This document shows, piece after piece, positions 1-8,186 of a stretch of 52,755 bases of DNA. A program made the position numbers and the translations under genes. The DNA lies in the NCBI GenBank assembly GCA_029884455.1, contig JAOUHU010000015.1:1-52755 (forward strand), read 5' to 3'. Numbering within the stretch: the stretch's first letter is position 1; every line of letters begins with the position of its first letter. Under the pieces are notes generated by a model. The model was given only the letters and a program-made list of their open reading frames with translations, did not search any database and had not been told where the DNA came from. Source of the DNA: Gammaproteobacteria bacterium. GTDB lineage: Bacteria > Pseudomonadota > Gammaproteobacteria > Steroidobacterales > Woeseiaceae.

Positions 1-439
1 TGAGCTGCTCGGTCACGGCCGCTTCACGCCCCAGTACCTCGAGCTGCAGGTTGGTATTGGAGAGGATCGCTATGGGCTCGCCTGCCGCGACCAGCGCGCC
101 ATCTTCGACCAGCACCCGTTCCACCCTGCCGCCTTCAATCGCGTCCAGATAGACGGTGCTGCTGGGGACCAGGCGGCCGCGCAGCGGCACGAAGTCCTCG
201 AAAATACCGACCGTGGCGGTGGACACGACGATGCGCTGCGCATTGACAGTCAGGCTGCGACCGCCCAGCAGCGTGTCGACCAGCCACCAGGCGAATGCAG
301 CCACCAGCGCGGCGGCGACGCCGTAAGCGATCCAGCGACCCGGCGGGGTCCGCTTCTCGACGCGGCGATCCATGCCATGCCCGGAAATACTGGCGCCGTG
401 CATGGTCTTGGTCTCGGCGATCTTGCTGATGTTTGTCAC
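1..439 (-). CDS. HlyD-family efflux adaptor (membrane fusion protein), C-terminus cut by the window edge
   Basis: Periplasmic adaptor that would link an inner-membrane ABC or RND pump to an outer-membrane channel. The visible N-terminal part has a short cytoplasmic stretch, a membrane anchor (around residues 35-53, AYGVAAALVAAFAWWLV), a beta-rich segment, and a biotinyl-lipoyl-like hairpin around residues 90-125 (GGRVERVLVEDGALVAAGEP), which is the signature of the family. The GTG at 439 is preferred because an AGAGGA ribosome site lies about 10 bases upstream and the distance to the sigma-54 promoter at 473-489 fits. An in-frame ATG at 403 is the alternative. It is divergent from an NtrC-type regulator, an arrangement seen with MacB-like efflux operons. 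The pump genes would lie left of the window. Confidence 0.85.
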   Translation of the reverse strand, partial: MTNISKIAETKTMHGASISGHGMDRRVEKRTPPGRWIAYGVAAALVAAFAWWLVDTLLGGRSLTVNAQRIVVSTATVGIFEDFVPLRGRLVPSSTVYLDAIEGGRVERVLVEDGALVAAGEPIAILSNTNLQLEVLGREAAVTEQL

Positions 440-472
440 GCTCGGGATGTCCTCTGTTACCTGCCCTTACAT

Positions 473-489
473 AGCAAGTGCCGTGCCAA
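473..489 (-). promoter_or_regulatory. Sigma-54 (RpoN) promoter for the leftward efflux operon
   Basis: Read on the minus strand the sequence is TTGGCACGGCACTTGCT. It matches the -24/-12 consensus TGGCACG-N4-TTGCW, with the invariant GG and GC separated by exactly 10 bases. The predicted transcription start is near 462, leaving a leader of about 23 bases before the GTG at 439 and its ribosome site. The neighbouring divergent gene encodes a sigma-54 activator, which makes a local regulatory loop likely. Confidence 0.85.
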
Positions 490-566
490 GTTTGTAAGGC
501 ACTGATTTGTAACAGTTTAGCGTCGCGGCTGGGGGCGTATAGGGGTTCGCGGCTGTACGTTTTTGA

Positions 567-577
567 ACACCGGGTGT
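567..577. promoter_or_regulatory. Candidate upstream activator site for the NtrC-type regulator
   Basis: ACACCGGGTGT is a palindrome lying about 105-115 bases upstream of the predicted sigma-54 start, the usual distance for an NtrC-family enhancer site. It falls between a possible TTG start (563) and the ATG at 593 of the regulator, so it would also sit in the regulator's own leader. A second symmetric pair, CTGTTAC at 454-460 and GTAACAG at 509-515, flanks the sigma-54 promoter. Assignment is by position and symmetry only. Confidence 0.4.
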
Positions 578-592
578 ACGATTCCGGACACT

Positions 593-1969
593 ATGGGACG
601 AACTGGCAGCATACTGGTCGTCGATGACGACGAGGACATCCTGACCGCAGGACGGGTCCTGTTGCGGCGCCAGTTTGCCGAGGTTGTGACCTGCAGCCAG
701 CCGGCGCGGATCCCGGAGCTGATCGCAGAGCACAGTTTCGACGTCGTGCTGCTCGACATGAATTTCGGCCCCGGCGAGTCGTCGGGGCGGCAGGGCCTGG
801 CGTGGCTCGAAAAGATTGCGGCCATCGACCCGGCGCTGGTCGTGATCATGATCACGGCACATGGCAGCGTCGATACGGTCGTCGAAGCGATGAAACTCGG
901 CGCCACCGATTTCGTCGCCAAGCCGTGGCAGAACGAGAAGATCGTTGCCACCGTTTCCGCCGGCGTTACCTTGCACCAGAGCCGGCTCGAGGCACAGTCG
1001 CTGCGCCAGGCGAATCGCGCGCTGGTCGCCGCGGCGACGCCGCCGGGCAGCGCCATTATCGGACCGTCAAAGCAAATGCAGCAGGTGCTTTCGATGCTGG
1101 CACGCGCGGCGCCGACGGACGCCAACGTGCTGATCCTTGGCGAGAACGGTACCGGCAAGGAACTGATCGCGCGCGAACTGCATCGCCTGTCAAAACGTGC
1201 CGGGCAAATATTCCTCACCGTGGATATGGGTTCGATCAGCGAGAGCTTGTTTGAGTCGGAACTTTTCGGTCATAAGAAAGGAGCATTCACCGGTGCCAGC
1301 GAGGAACGCACCGGGCGCTTCCAGGCCGCAAATGGCGGCACCATTTTCTTCGATGAGATCGGCAACCTGGCGCTGCACCTGCAGGCGAAGTTATTGCGCG
1401 TGCTCGAGGAACGCAAGGTCACACCGGTCGGTTCGGACAAGGCCCAGGCCATCGATGTGCGTGTAGTTGCCGCAACCAATGTGTCATTGCAGACGCTACG
1501 CGACAAAACACACTTCCGGCCGGACCTGTTGTTCCGACTGAACACGGTCGAAATCACGGTGCCGCCGTTACGCGAACGTCGCGACGACATCCTGCCAATT
1601 GCACAACACTACCTTGCGCATTACGCACGCAAGTACGGCGACACGACGAAGCATTTCTCGGCCGCGGCCGAGACGGCGCTGTTTGCCTATTCCTGGCCGG
1701 GCAACGTGCGTGCGTTGCGGCATGCGATTGAGCGCGCCGTCATCCTGAGTACCGGCGATGTGCTCGAAGTGGAAGACCTGCAGCTGGCGCCGGCTACGGC
1801 CGCCAACTACCCCAGGCGCGAGTCACCGCCGCTGAACCTCGATCTCGTCGAAAAGGAAACCATCGCTGCGGCGCTGCAGAAGCACGGTTTCAATATTTCA
1901 CATGCCGCGAGAGAACTCGGCCTGACTCGCGCGTCACTGTACCGGCGCATGGAAAAGCATGGTCTTTAG
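593..1969 (+). CDS. NtrC-family sigma-54-dependent response regulator
   Basis: Three-part activator. The receiver domain (about residues 1-125) has the acidic pocket in ILVVDDDED, the phosphoacceptor Asp near residue 55 in VVLLDMNFG, and a conserved Lys in VAKPW. The sigma-54 AAA+ domain has Walker A GENGTGKE near residue 183, the sigma-54 contact loop GAFTGA near 230, and Walker B FFDEIGN. The C-terminal Fis-type helix-turn-helix contains NISHAARELGLTRASLYRR. The ATG at 593 is favoured over an in-frame TTG at 563, because the receiver begins right after it and the stretch between carries a palindromic site. The gene overlaps the kinase downstream by 11 bases. It probably activates the divergent efflux operon through the sigma-54 promoter at 473-489. 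Confidence 0.93.
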   Translation: MGRTGSILVVDDDEDILTAGRVLLRRQFAEVVTCSQPARIPELIAEHSFDVVLLDMNFGPGESSGRQGLAWLEKIAAIDPALVVIMITAHGSVDTVVEAMKLGATDFVAKPWQNEKIVATVSAGVTLHQSRLEAQSLRQANRALVAAATPPGSAIIGPSKQMQQVLSMLARAAPTDANVLILGENGTGKELIARELHRLSKRAGQIFLTVDMGSISESLFESELFGHKKGAFTGASEERTGRFQAANGGTIFFDEIGNLALHLQAKLLRVLEERKVTPVGSDKAQAIDVRVVAATNVSLQTLRDKTHFRPDLLFRLNTVEITVPPLRERRDDILPIAQHYLAHYARKYGDTTKHFSAAAETALFAYSWPGNVRALRHAIERAVILSTGDVLEVEDLQLAPATAANYPRRESPPLNLDLVEKETIAAALQKHGFNISHAARELGLTRASLYRRMEKHGL

Positions 1970-3311
1970 GCGCTTCACATTTTTTCTCGGCATTCGTGTC
2001 GCGCTGGTCGGGATCGCGGTCGCCGCCGCAGTCTGGCTCCTGTTGCAGCCCGGCTATCACAGCGCAACCCTGCTCTCCCTGGTCACGCTGCTGTTGCTCG
2101 CCACAGAATTGTGGCGCTTCGTGAGTCGTACCAACCGTGAAATCGCACGCTTCCTGGATGCCGCTCGTTATGCGGACTTTTCGCAGCGCTTCAGCTTTGC
2201 GAACGTCGGCACGGGATTCCGCGAGCTTGGCGACGCGTTCACGGACATTCTCGAGCGCATGCGCAGCGAGCGTGAGGCGCGCGAGATCGAGGTACGGCGG
2301 CTGCATGCGCTGATCGAACACATCCCGGTACCGTTACTGACGCTGCACGGGGATGACGCGATCGAATTGCAGAACAACGCGGCGCGACGCCTGTTCGGTG
2401 CGGCCGCGGTAACGCGCTTGTCCGACCTGTTGCAGTTCGGCGCGAGTTTTCATGCTGCGGTCGCCGCGGCCGTGCCCGGCAACCGCGAGCTTGTGACCTT
2501 CTCGGTCGAGAACGTCGAGTACCAGCTGACGCTGGCGACCACCGAAGTGTCGGTCGCGGGCAGCAACGACCGGCTGGTGTCCCTGCAGGATATCCAGACC
2601 GAACTGGACCTGACCCAGGCACAGGCCTGGCAGGACCTGGTGCGCGTCCTGACACACGAAATCATGAATTCGATAACGCCGGTCACCTCACTCGCGACGA
2701 CGGCGGTGGACGTGGTCGATGACCTGCGTCTGAAAACCGGCCCCGGGTCACCGCTCGCAGAGGACCTGAAGGACCTGCATGACGCCATTGCGACGGTGGC
2801 GCGCCGCTCCGACGGCCTGATGCAGTTCGTTAACAGCTACCGGCAACTTACGCGCCTTGCGCCGCCAGAGAAAAAGCGTGTGCCAATCGTGGAGCTGTTC
2901 GAGTCGGTCGGCAGGCTCGCGGCCGCGGAGTGGCCCGAGCGGCATGCAGAGCTGGTGCAAAGCGTAGAACCGGCAGGCCTTGACGTCTTCGTCGATCGCG
3001 ACCTGCTCGAGCCGGTGCTGCTCAACCTGCTGCGCAACGCCTGGCAGGCGACCCTGCACACAGAGCACCCGCGGATCGAGCTCGCGGCCCGGCTGAACCG
3101 GCGCGGGAATACAGTGATTGAAGTCAGCGATAACGGCCCAGGCGTGCCGGAAGAGCTGGTCAGCAAGATATTTGTGCCGTTTTTCACCACCAAGGAAGGA
3201 GGCTCCGGCGTGGGTCTGGCGCTGGCGCGCCAGGTCATGACCGCGCATGGCGGCTTCATCCGGGCGCTGCCGAATGCGCGCGGCGGAGCGACTTTTTCGC
3301 TGACTTTCTAG
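1959..3311 (+). CDS. NtrY-like sensor histidine kinase
   Basis: Membrane sensor kinase of 450 residues, partner of the overlapping NtrC-type regulator. It has two membrane segments in the first 55 residues with almost no periplasmic loop, so it probably senses the membrane or cytoplasm. A HAMP-like linker and a PAS-like domain (around IEHIPVPLLTL) follow. The H box is HEIMNSITP with His about residue 233. The ATPase domain has the N box LLNLLRNAWQAT, G1 VSDNGPGVP and the F/G2 boxes FFTTKEGGSGVGLALA. The ATG at 1959 lies inside the last codons of the regulator, which implies coupled translation. Its signal is not readable from the sequence; efflux substrates or envelope stress are plausible given the divergent adaptor. 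Confidence 0.92.
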   Translation: MVFRRFTFFLGIRVALVGIAVAAAVWLLLQPGYHSATLLSLVTLLLLATELWRFVSRTNREIARFLDAARYADFSQRFSFANVGTGFRELGDAFTDILERMRSEREAREIEVRRLHALIEHIPVPLLTLHGDDAIELQNNAARRLFGAAAVTRLSDLLQFGASFHAAVAAAVPGNRELVTFSVENVEYQLTLATTEVSVAGSNDRLVSLQDIQTELDLTQAQAWQDLVRVLTHEIMNSITPVTSLATTAVDVVDDLRLKTGPGSPLAEDLKDLHDAIATVARRSDGLMQFVNSYRQLTRLAPPEKKRVPIVELFESVGRLAAAEWPERHAELVQSVEPAGLDVFVDRDLLEPVLLNLLRNAWQATLHTEHPRIELAARLNRRGNTVIEVSDNGPGVPEELVSKIFVPFFTTKEGGSGVGLALARQVMTAHGGFIRALPNARGGATFSLTF

Positions 3312-3317
3312 CCGCAC

Positions 3318-3893
3318 GTGGCTAACCGAAGGCCCGACGGACTCATCCAAGATGCGATGGTGGCAGTTTTGACGAGTCGGAAAGCGCCAACCCAGGCGGA
3401 GTTCCATGCTGCAATTTCCAGCCGTGCGGATCGCTGGTATTCGGCGTGCCTGAAGATCACCCGCAATACTGATCTCGCACAGGACGCCGTGCAGGACGCC
3501 CTGCTAAGCGCCTGGCAAAAGCGCCACCAGTTTGACCATTGCTCGCGGCTGGACACCTGGATACACCGCATCGCCATCAATGCGGCCCTGCAATTACTGC
3601 GCAAGACCCGGCCCGGCGTATTTGAACCCCTGTCCGATGAAATCGCAGCACCGGCGCCGACACCGGAGCACGCCCACGCGGATGCGCAACTCGGTGAAAC
3701 TCTCGCCGCAGCCCTGACCCACCTCAGTGACATCGAGCGCGTCTGTTTCGTCCTCAGGCACCTCGAACAGTGGCGGCTTGCAGAAATCGCCGACTACATC
3801 GATGGCAACGTCGGCACCGTCAAGCAGGCCATTTTTCGCGCCGTGAAAAAACTGCGAACACACATGGCCGCTTTGCAAAGAGAAGCATTATGA
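3318..3893 (+). CDS. ECF-type sigma-70 family RNA polymerase sigma factor
   Basis: Alternative sigma factor of up to 191 residues. Region 2 spans about residues 30-95, with the -10 binding helix in LAQDAVQDALLSAWQKR and WIHRIAINAAL. Region 4 is near residues 130-185, with the recognition helix in LAEIADYIDGNVGTVKQAIF. Region 3 is absent, as usual for ECF factors. Start is uncertain: GTG 3318 lies only 6 bases after the kinase stop, and ATG 3357 is equally compatible; neither has a strong ribosome site. The stop overlaps the next gene's ATG as ATGA, which ties it to a membrane protein of anti-sigma type. It may be co-transcribed with the two-component genes upstream. Confidence 0.9.
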   Translation: MANRRPDGLIQDAMVAVLTSRKAPTQAEFHAAISSRADRWYSACLKITRNTDLAQDAVQDALLSAWQKRHQFDHCSRLDTWIHRIAINAALQLLRKTRPGVFEPLSDEIAAPAPTPEHAHADAQLGETLAAALTHLSDIERVCFVLRHLEQWRLAEIADYIDGNVGTVKQAIFRAVKKLRTHMAALQREAL

Positions 3894-4516
3894 ATGATGA
3901 CAATATGAAAGAGTTTGCCGCGCTCGAGCTGGACAAGGTCATTGCAGCTTCGGCCGATATGCAACAGCGCTGGCACGACAGCATCGATGCTGCAGCAGAA
4001 CGTGAAGCCGCGACGCAGTACAGCACGCACCGCGGCTTTAGTCCCATGTCCTTTTTCTGGGGCGCTGCAATCACCGCGGCACTCGCGATCGGCATCGGTG
4101 TCGCTGTATTTCTCGCGGACAGGCCACGCTCGACCGAAACCGTCGACTACGTGGTACAGGAGCTGCCGGGTAGTGGCCTGGACCGGCAAGCGACATTTTC
4201 GCGCGCGCTGCAGGTTCATCTTTACGACACGCAGCAAAGCATTGCGACGATTCCGGGCAACTCCGCCGAGGAACGTGCGCTGCTGGCGCTGCAGATCGTG
4301 CAACAAAATCGCCTCTTCGTACAGGCCGCTGAACGCCACGATGCGGACAACCTCGCAAGGGTGCTGCGCGCGTTCGAGCCGATTCTGCTGCGGCTCGCAG
4401 CTGATGACATCGCGCCGGCAGATGCGGATGCGTTGCGCGCACAACTCGCCTTCGAAATGAAAATCATGTTAACCAAACTCGGACGTGATTCATCCAATGA
4501 ATCACATTCGACCTGA
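3890..4516 (+). CDS. Single-pass membrane protein, probable anti-sigma factor
   Basis: The protein has 208 residues. The N-terminal 45 are cytoplasmic and charged. One membrane helix follows at about 48-70 (FFWGAAITAALAIGIGVAVF), then a 135-residue periplasmic part rich in Ala, Leu and Glu that looks helical. No zinc-binding anti-sigma motif (HxxxCxxC) is visible and I do not recognise a family. The role is inferred from position: it overlaps the ECF sigma gene by ATGA and has the topology expected of a membrane anti-sigma factor. The start is fixed by that overlap; the open frame continues upstream inside the sigma gene but is not needed. It is followed 15 bases later by the HEAT-repeat gene. 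Confidence 0.6.
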   Translation: MNDDNMKEFAALELDKVIAASADMQQRWHDSIDAAAEREAATQYSTHRGFSPMSFFWGAAITAALAIGIGVAVFLADRPRSTETVDYVVQELPGSGLDRQATFSRALQVHLYDTQQSIATIPGNSAEERALLALQIVQQNRLFVQAAERHDADNLARVLRAFEPILLRLAADDIAPADADALRAQLAFEMKIMLTKLGRDSSNESHST

Positions 4517-4531
4517 TTGAGGCAGCAATAC

Positions 4532-5437
4532 ATGCACACACGCTGGAACCTGATTTGTATCGCAGTTTCGACGCTCACTTTTGGCGTGGCTGGCGCGCAG
4601 GACAACGCCGCCCGCAGCGAGAAAGAGGAATTGCAGATGATGGCCCTGGAAGCGCTGATGGCTTCGCCGTCTGAGCGCGCCTTGCCTGCGTTGCTCAAAT
4701 TGCTCGACGGTGACGGCAGTGACGAGCTCAAGGAAAGTGCGCTATTCGTGCTCGGCCAGATCGAGCATCCGGAAGCGGGCAAAGCACTGCTCGGCTACGC
4801 ACGCGACGGGCAGGGCGAGACGCAGCTCGAGGCCATTCGCATGCTCGGCATTAACGGTAGCCCGGAGACCCTGGGCGCCCTGCCCGGTATTTACGCCAAC
4901 GGCAATCGTGAGGTTCGCGAGGCGGTGCTTGAGGCGTTCCTTATTGCCGACGACACCGAGGGCGTATTCGGGATCGCCATGAACGCGACTACCGCGGACG
5001 ACTATGAAGACGCGGTAGAAATTCTCGGCGCGATGGGAGCACATGCCGAACTCGCAAAGCTGCGTGAAGCAAAGGGCATATCCGATGCATTGATCGAGGC
5101 ATATATCATCTCTGACAACAGTACCGAGCTGCACAAACTTGCCATGGACAGCAGCAATCCAGGGTTGCAGGCGGAGGCGATTGAGGCAATCGGCATCGTC
5201 GGTGGCGACGGCGCCGACGCGATGCTTGCCGAGATTTACACGAAGTCTGCCGATGCGGACATCAAAGAGGCTGCCTTGCAGGGCCTGCTCATTGGAGATT
5301 ACGACGAGGTCGTGCTGCGCCTGTATCGCGCCAGCCAGGACACAGCTGAAAAACGTGAGCTGTTGCAAACGCTGGTCATCATGGACAGCCCGCTGGCAAT
5401 GGAAGTAATCGACGCGGCGCTGGCCGGAGATCAATGA
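4532..5437 (+). CDS. Exported HEAT-repeat protein
   Basis: The protein has 301 residues. A signal peptide (TRWNLICIAVSTLTFGVAGA, cleavage before QDNAA) is followed by about seven to eight helical HEAT/PBS-type repeats of roughly 30 residues. Examples are ALPALLKLLDGD, SALFVLGQIEHPEAGKALL and EAIRMLGINGSPETLGAL. Such solenoids bind partner proteins; no catalytic motif is seen. The ATG at 4532 gives a clean signal peptide; an in-frame TTG at 4517 would only add five residues. It overlaps a second HEAT-type gene by ATGA. Lying in an ECF sigma/anti-sigma operon, it is a candidate periplasmic sensor or effector of that switch (inference). Confidence 0.8.
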   Translation: MHTRWNLICIAVSTLTFGVAGAQDNAARSEKEELQMMALEALMASPSERALPALLKLLDGDGSDELKESALFVLGQIEHPEAGKALLGYARDGQGETQLEAIRMLGINGSPETLGALPGIYANGNREVREAVLEAFLIADDTEGVFGIAMNATTADDYEDAVEILGAMGAHAELAKLREAKGISDALIEAYIISDNSTELHKLAMDSSNPGLQAEAIEAIGIVGGDGADAMLAEIYTKSADADIKEAALQGLLIGDYDEVVLRLYRASQDTAEKRELLQTLVIMDSPLAMEVIDAALAGDQ

Positions 5438-5934
5438 TGGCCGGAGCGTTTCGAAGCCGCGGCCTGATGGTCGCGGTACTGATGCTCGCCGCCTGCCTGA
5501 GTAACCAGTCCAGGGCCGCAGATGAACTGCAGCTCTCAACCGACGGCTGGCATAGCTGGCGCGTCGCGTCTGTGACCCCGCCTGACGAGGAGACCATCTT
5601 TGTCCTGATTAAATCGGGCAGAGCTGAGGAGATTGAAATTGCCGGCCACTGGTGCAGGCAGCGTCGGCATGAAGCAGCGGTCGATCATGGCCTGCTCAGC
5701 ACCGATACGAGTATCGACTGGCTGCAGCATCATCTCGGCAATCCGTCTGATCTCGGCGAGCATGCGCTCGCCGCCATTTCACGCCACGCCGGTCATCGGG
5801 CCTTGCAGATACTGATCGACATCGTCGAGTCCGACGCGGCAGCCGATACGCGCCAGGAAGCCATCTTCTGGATGACCATGTCAGGGTCCGACGCTGCTTT
5901 CGATTATATCGACGACTTGTTGATGGCCGACTAG
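5434..5934 (+). CDS. Small exported HEAT-like protein, possible lipoprotein
   Basis: The protein has 166 residues. The N-terminus has basic residues and a hydrophobic core ending in LMLAAC, a plausible lipobox, although SRAADE a few residues later could instead be a signal peptidase I site. The C-terminal 90 residues contain two HEAT-like helical pairs (GEHALAAISRHAGHRALQIL and TRQEAIFWMTMSGSDAAFDYI). The gene overlaps the larger HEAT gene by ATGA and ends the ECF operon; the facing outer-membrane gene begins 7 bases after its stop. No enzyme motif is visible. The shared repeat type suggests it works with the preceding protein, perhaps in the signalling chain to the anti-sigma factor. Confidence 0.75.
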   Translation: MMAGAFRSRGLMVAVLMLAACLSNQSRAADELQLSTDGWHSWRVASVTPPDEETIFVLIKSGRAEEIEIAGHWCRQRRHEAAVDHGLLSTDTSIDWLQHHLGNPSDLGEHALAAISRHAGHRALQILIDIVESDAAADTRQEAIFWMTMSGSDAAFDYIDDLLMAD

Positions 5935-5940
5935 CCCGGC

Positions 5941-6564
5941 TTAAAAGCGAAAGGTAAGTCCGGCAAAGGTCTCGAACTGACCGAACATATCGCCCTCCAC
6001 CGCCACCGCGCAAAAATTCTGGTTCGGGCCGCTCTGGCACAGGAATTTCGTGTCGTCGCGCACCAGTACGCCATGCAGCCGCGCCTCGAGACGAAAGCCA
6101 ATGCGCTCGCCACGCCTGAACTTCATGCCGAGACCGATTGAGCCGGAGAAAAATGTGTCGCTGTCAGCATTCGATGTCGCATGTGTGCCGCCCAGCGTCA
6201 TCGCAATATAAGGCTGCATGCCATTTTCTTTCAGCAGGTAAGTACCGCCGAGCTGTAGCGTATACAGCTCGATATCCACGGGCGGGTCGTTCAACAACGG
6301 GTCACTTAACTCCATCTCGGTTTGCTGTTGTGAGAAGTACACTTCCCATTCCGTATTGGCGTGGTGCCGCGTGTTCCAGATCAGGCCGAATGCCGCTGCA
6401 TCCTCGGCCTGGTAGACCGCTTCGGACTCCTCGATACTGACTTCACCGCCAAAACGCTGCGCCGCAAAAACCGTGAATTCGGAATCCGGTTGCTGGGCAG
6501 CAACCGGCGGCGGTGTCACCATTGCCAGCAGCAGCGCTGCAGTAATGAATAATTTGTTTTTCAT
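5941..6564 (-). CDS. Outer-membrane beta-barrel protein
   Basis: The protein has 207 residues. The signal peptide is MKNKLFITAALLLAMVTPPP with cleavage near VAAQQ, followed by alternating polar/hydrophobic strands, for example WEVYFSQQQTEMEL and LYTLQLGGTYLL. The last residues are GLTFRF, with the terminal Phe expected of a barrel recognised by the BAM complex. Size and pattern are those of an eight-stranded OmpX/OmpW-like porin, but I cannot assign a family. Two Cys near the end (FLCQSGPNQNFCAVA) could form a disulphide in a loop. The start is set by the signal peptide, 8 bases after the stop of the sulfotransferase gene, so it is probably the last gene of that three-gene unit. Confidence 0.78.
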   Translation of the reverse strand: MKNKLFITAALLLAMVTPPPVAAQQPDSEFTVFAAQRFGGEVSIEESEAVYQAEDAAAFGLIWNTRHHANTEWEVYFSQQQTEMELSDPLLNDPPVDIELYTLQLGGTYLLKENGMQPYIAMTLGGTHATSNADSDTFFSGSIGLGMKFRRGERIGFRLEARLHGVLVRDDTKFLCQSGPNQNFCAVAVEGDMFGQFETFAGLTFRF

Positions 6565-6572
6565 GGCGCGGA

Positions 6573-8186
6573 TTATAGCCTTACGTCGCGGGCTGCCGCG
6601 GGCAGTTCGTCGACGATGTAATTCAGCTGTTTCTGCAGCACGCCGAGATACGGCTCGTAACGCTGCCACTTGCCGGGCGCCCCGGCCAGCTCCGGCTGGC
6701 ATACATGCTCGGAGCTCCTCGTAGTCGCCGGGCGCGGAATCTCCAAGCCGCAATAGGCAAGAATTTTCGCGACCTGGCTGTCACGGTCGGTGACTATTTC
6801 TTCGTAATGTACGTCCAGTACCTTGCCCGGCAGTATGTCGTGCCAGTGTTTCATCGTTGTGTCGTACTGTCGATAGTAGTGGGCAAGCTCCAGCAGGTCG
6901 TAAGTAAATTCCTGCGCTTGTCCGCAAAGCTGCTGGTAGCAGTCGAGGCAGCCATCGAGGGGATGCCGGCGCGCGTTGATAATTTTCGCGTTCGGCAGGA
7001 TCAGGTGGATGAGACCGACGTAAGCGAAATTGCCGGGCCGCTTGTCAATAGAAATCGGCCGACCGGTCGGGTAATGGCGATGGCTCTCCTTGAGATACTG
7101 CTCGCCAAGCGCGCGCCAGTCGCGATCGTACAGATCGCGAACCGATTCCGGGTAGCGCATGCCACCGCGACCATGTCCGCCAATCGCGTTGACGAGTTGC
7201 TCGAGCACGGGGCGCTGCGCCGCGCCCTCGACCTGGCTGTGAGCGGCGAGGATCTGCTCGACCATAATCGTCGCGGAGCACGGCAGGCCGACGATGAAAA
7301 TCGGACCGGCTGCGGCACACCCTTTACCGGCATGCTGCTCGATAAACTCCTTCGAAAATATGTCGCGCACGGCATCGAGTCGAAACTCCATTTCCATCGG
7401 GTCATACGAGGTAGCCATGCGCTGGCGTTGATTGCCGGTGTGGAAGTAGTGCCAGGCCTGGTCATAGTCCTTGCGATCCTCAAACGCTTTTCCCAGCGCA
7501 AAGCGCAGATGTATGTCACTGGATTCGGTAAGCCTTTCGTTGTCGAGTTGCTGCAACATGGCGGCGACCTCTGCGTCATCGAACCTGAAGGCTTCGAGAT
7601 TCGCCAGGCTCCAGTACGCGTGACCGAAAGTTGGCCGGCAGGCGATTGCCGCGCGGAATGCCCTGAGCGCGCCAGGCATGTCGCCGCAAGAATGCAGAGC
7701 GTGGCCATATCCGCATTGAGCGTCCGGCGAATCCGGCTGCAGCTCGACGCAACGTGCAAACGCGCGTGCCGCCTCGGCCGGACACATCGCCAGCGAATAA
7801 GCGTTACCCAGGCCGGCCCAGGCCTCGGCATCGTCCGGTTCCAGTTCGCATGCCCGTGTAAAGGCCGCAATGGTCTCCGCATACTTGTGGCGCTCGCCAA
7901 GCAAGGCACCGAGTGCGCGCCAGGCGCTCGCGTAAGCCGGCGCCAGTCCCACGGCCCGGCGCAGCAGCGCCTCGGCGTCATCCAGTTTTTTGTTGCCCTG
8001 CCGATAGCTGAGAGCAAGCAAGCGAATCGCGTTGACATTCTCCGGGTTTCGTTTCAGCACTCGCCTGAATGTTTCCGCTGCCGCATCAGGTGCTGCTGAC
8101 CGCATTTGTTCAACACCTTGCGCAATTTCGGCACTATCCCGATCGCTGCCAGGCTGATGCACAGAACTATCAGGACCCGCTACCAC
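6573..8186 (-). CDS. TPR-repeat sulfotransferase family protein
   Basis: The protein has 537 residues. The N-terminal half is a run of about six tetratricopeptide repeats (for example VLKRNPENVNAIRLLALSYR, AFTRACELEPDDAEAWAGLG), probably for substrate binding. The C-terminal half matches the Sulfotransfer_3 fold, which transfers sulfate from PAPS, with IFIVGLPCSATIMVEQIL at the 5'-phosphosulfate loop, IINARRHPLDGCLDCYQ at the 3'-phosphate site, and VHYEEIVTD. The usual PSB loop in such TPR proteins is close to GMPRSGTTLVEQIL; here the Arg and Gly are replaced by Cys and Ala, so activity is uncertain. Start GTG 8186 overlaps the upstream stop by 7 bases. The context with a dioxygenase and an outer-membrane protein suggests modification of a surface molecule. 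Confidence 0.85.
   Translation of the reverse strand: MVAGPDSSVHQPGSDRDSAEIAQGVEQMRSAAPDAAAETFRRVLKRNPENVNAIRLLALSYRQGNKKLDDAEALLRRAVGLAPAYASAWRALGALLGERHKYAETIAAFTRACELEPDDAEAWAGLGNAYSLAMCPAEAARAFARCVELQPDSPDAQCGYGHALHSCGDMPGALRAFRAAIACRPTFGHAYWSLANLEAFRFDDAEVAAMLQQLDNERLTESSDIHLRFALGKAFEDRKDYDQAWHYFHTGNQRQRMATSYDPMEMEFRLDAVRDIFSKEFIEQHAGKGCAAAGPIFIVGLPCSATIMVEQILAAHSQVEGAAQRPVLEQLVNAIGGHGRGGMRYPESVRDLYDRDWRALGEQYLKESHRHYPTGRPISIDKRPGNFAYVGLIHLILPNAKIINARRHPLDGCLDCYQQLCGQAQEFTYDLLELAHYYRQYDTTMKHWHDILPGKVLDVHYEEIVTDRDSQVAKILAYCGLEIPRPATTRSSEHVCQPELAGAPGKWQRYEPYLGVLQKQLNYIVDELPAAARDVRL

Noticed and set aside
6570..6577. TATAAT just upstream of the outer-membrane protein start on the minus strand, suggesting a leaderless transcript
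   Set aside because: It overlaps the last codons and TAA of the sulfotransferase gene and no -35 box is at the right distance; operon read-through is simpler.
6705..8099. 464-codon plus-strand open frame opposite the TPR-sulfotransferase
   Set aside because: It is antisense to a gene with clear TPR and sulfotransferase motifs; the translation has no recognisable domain and is an effect of high GC content.
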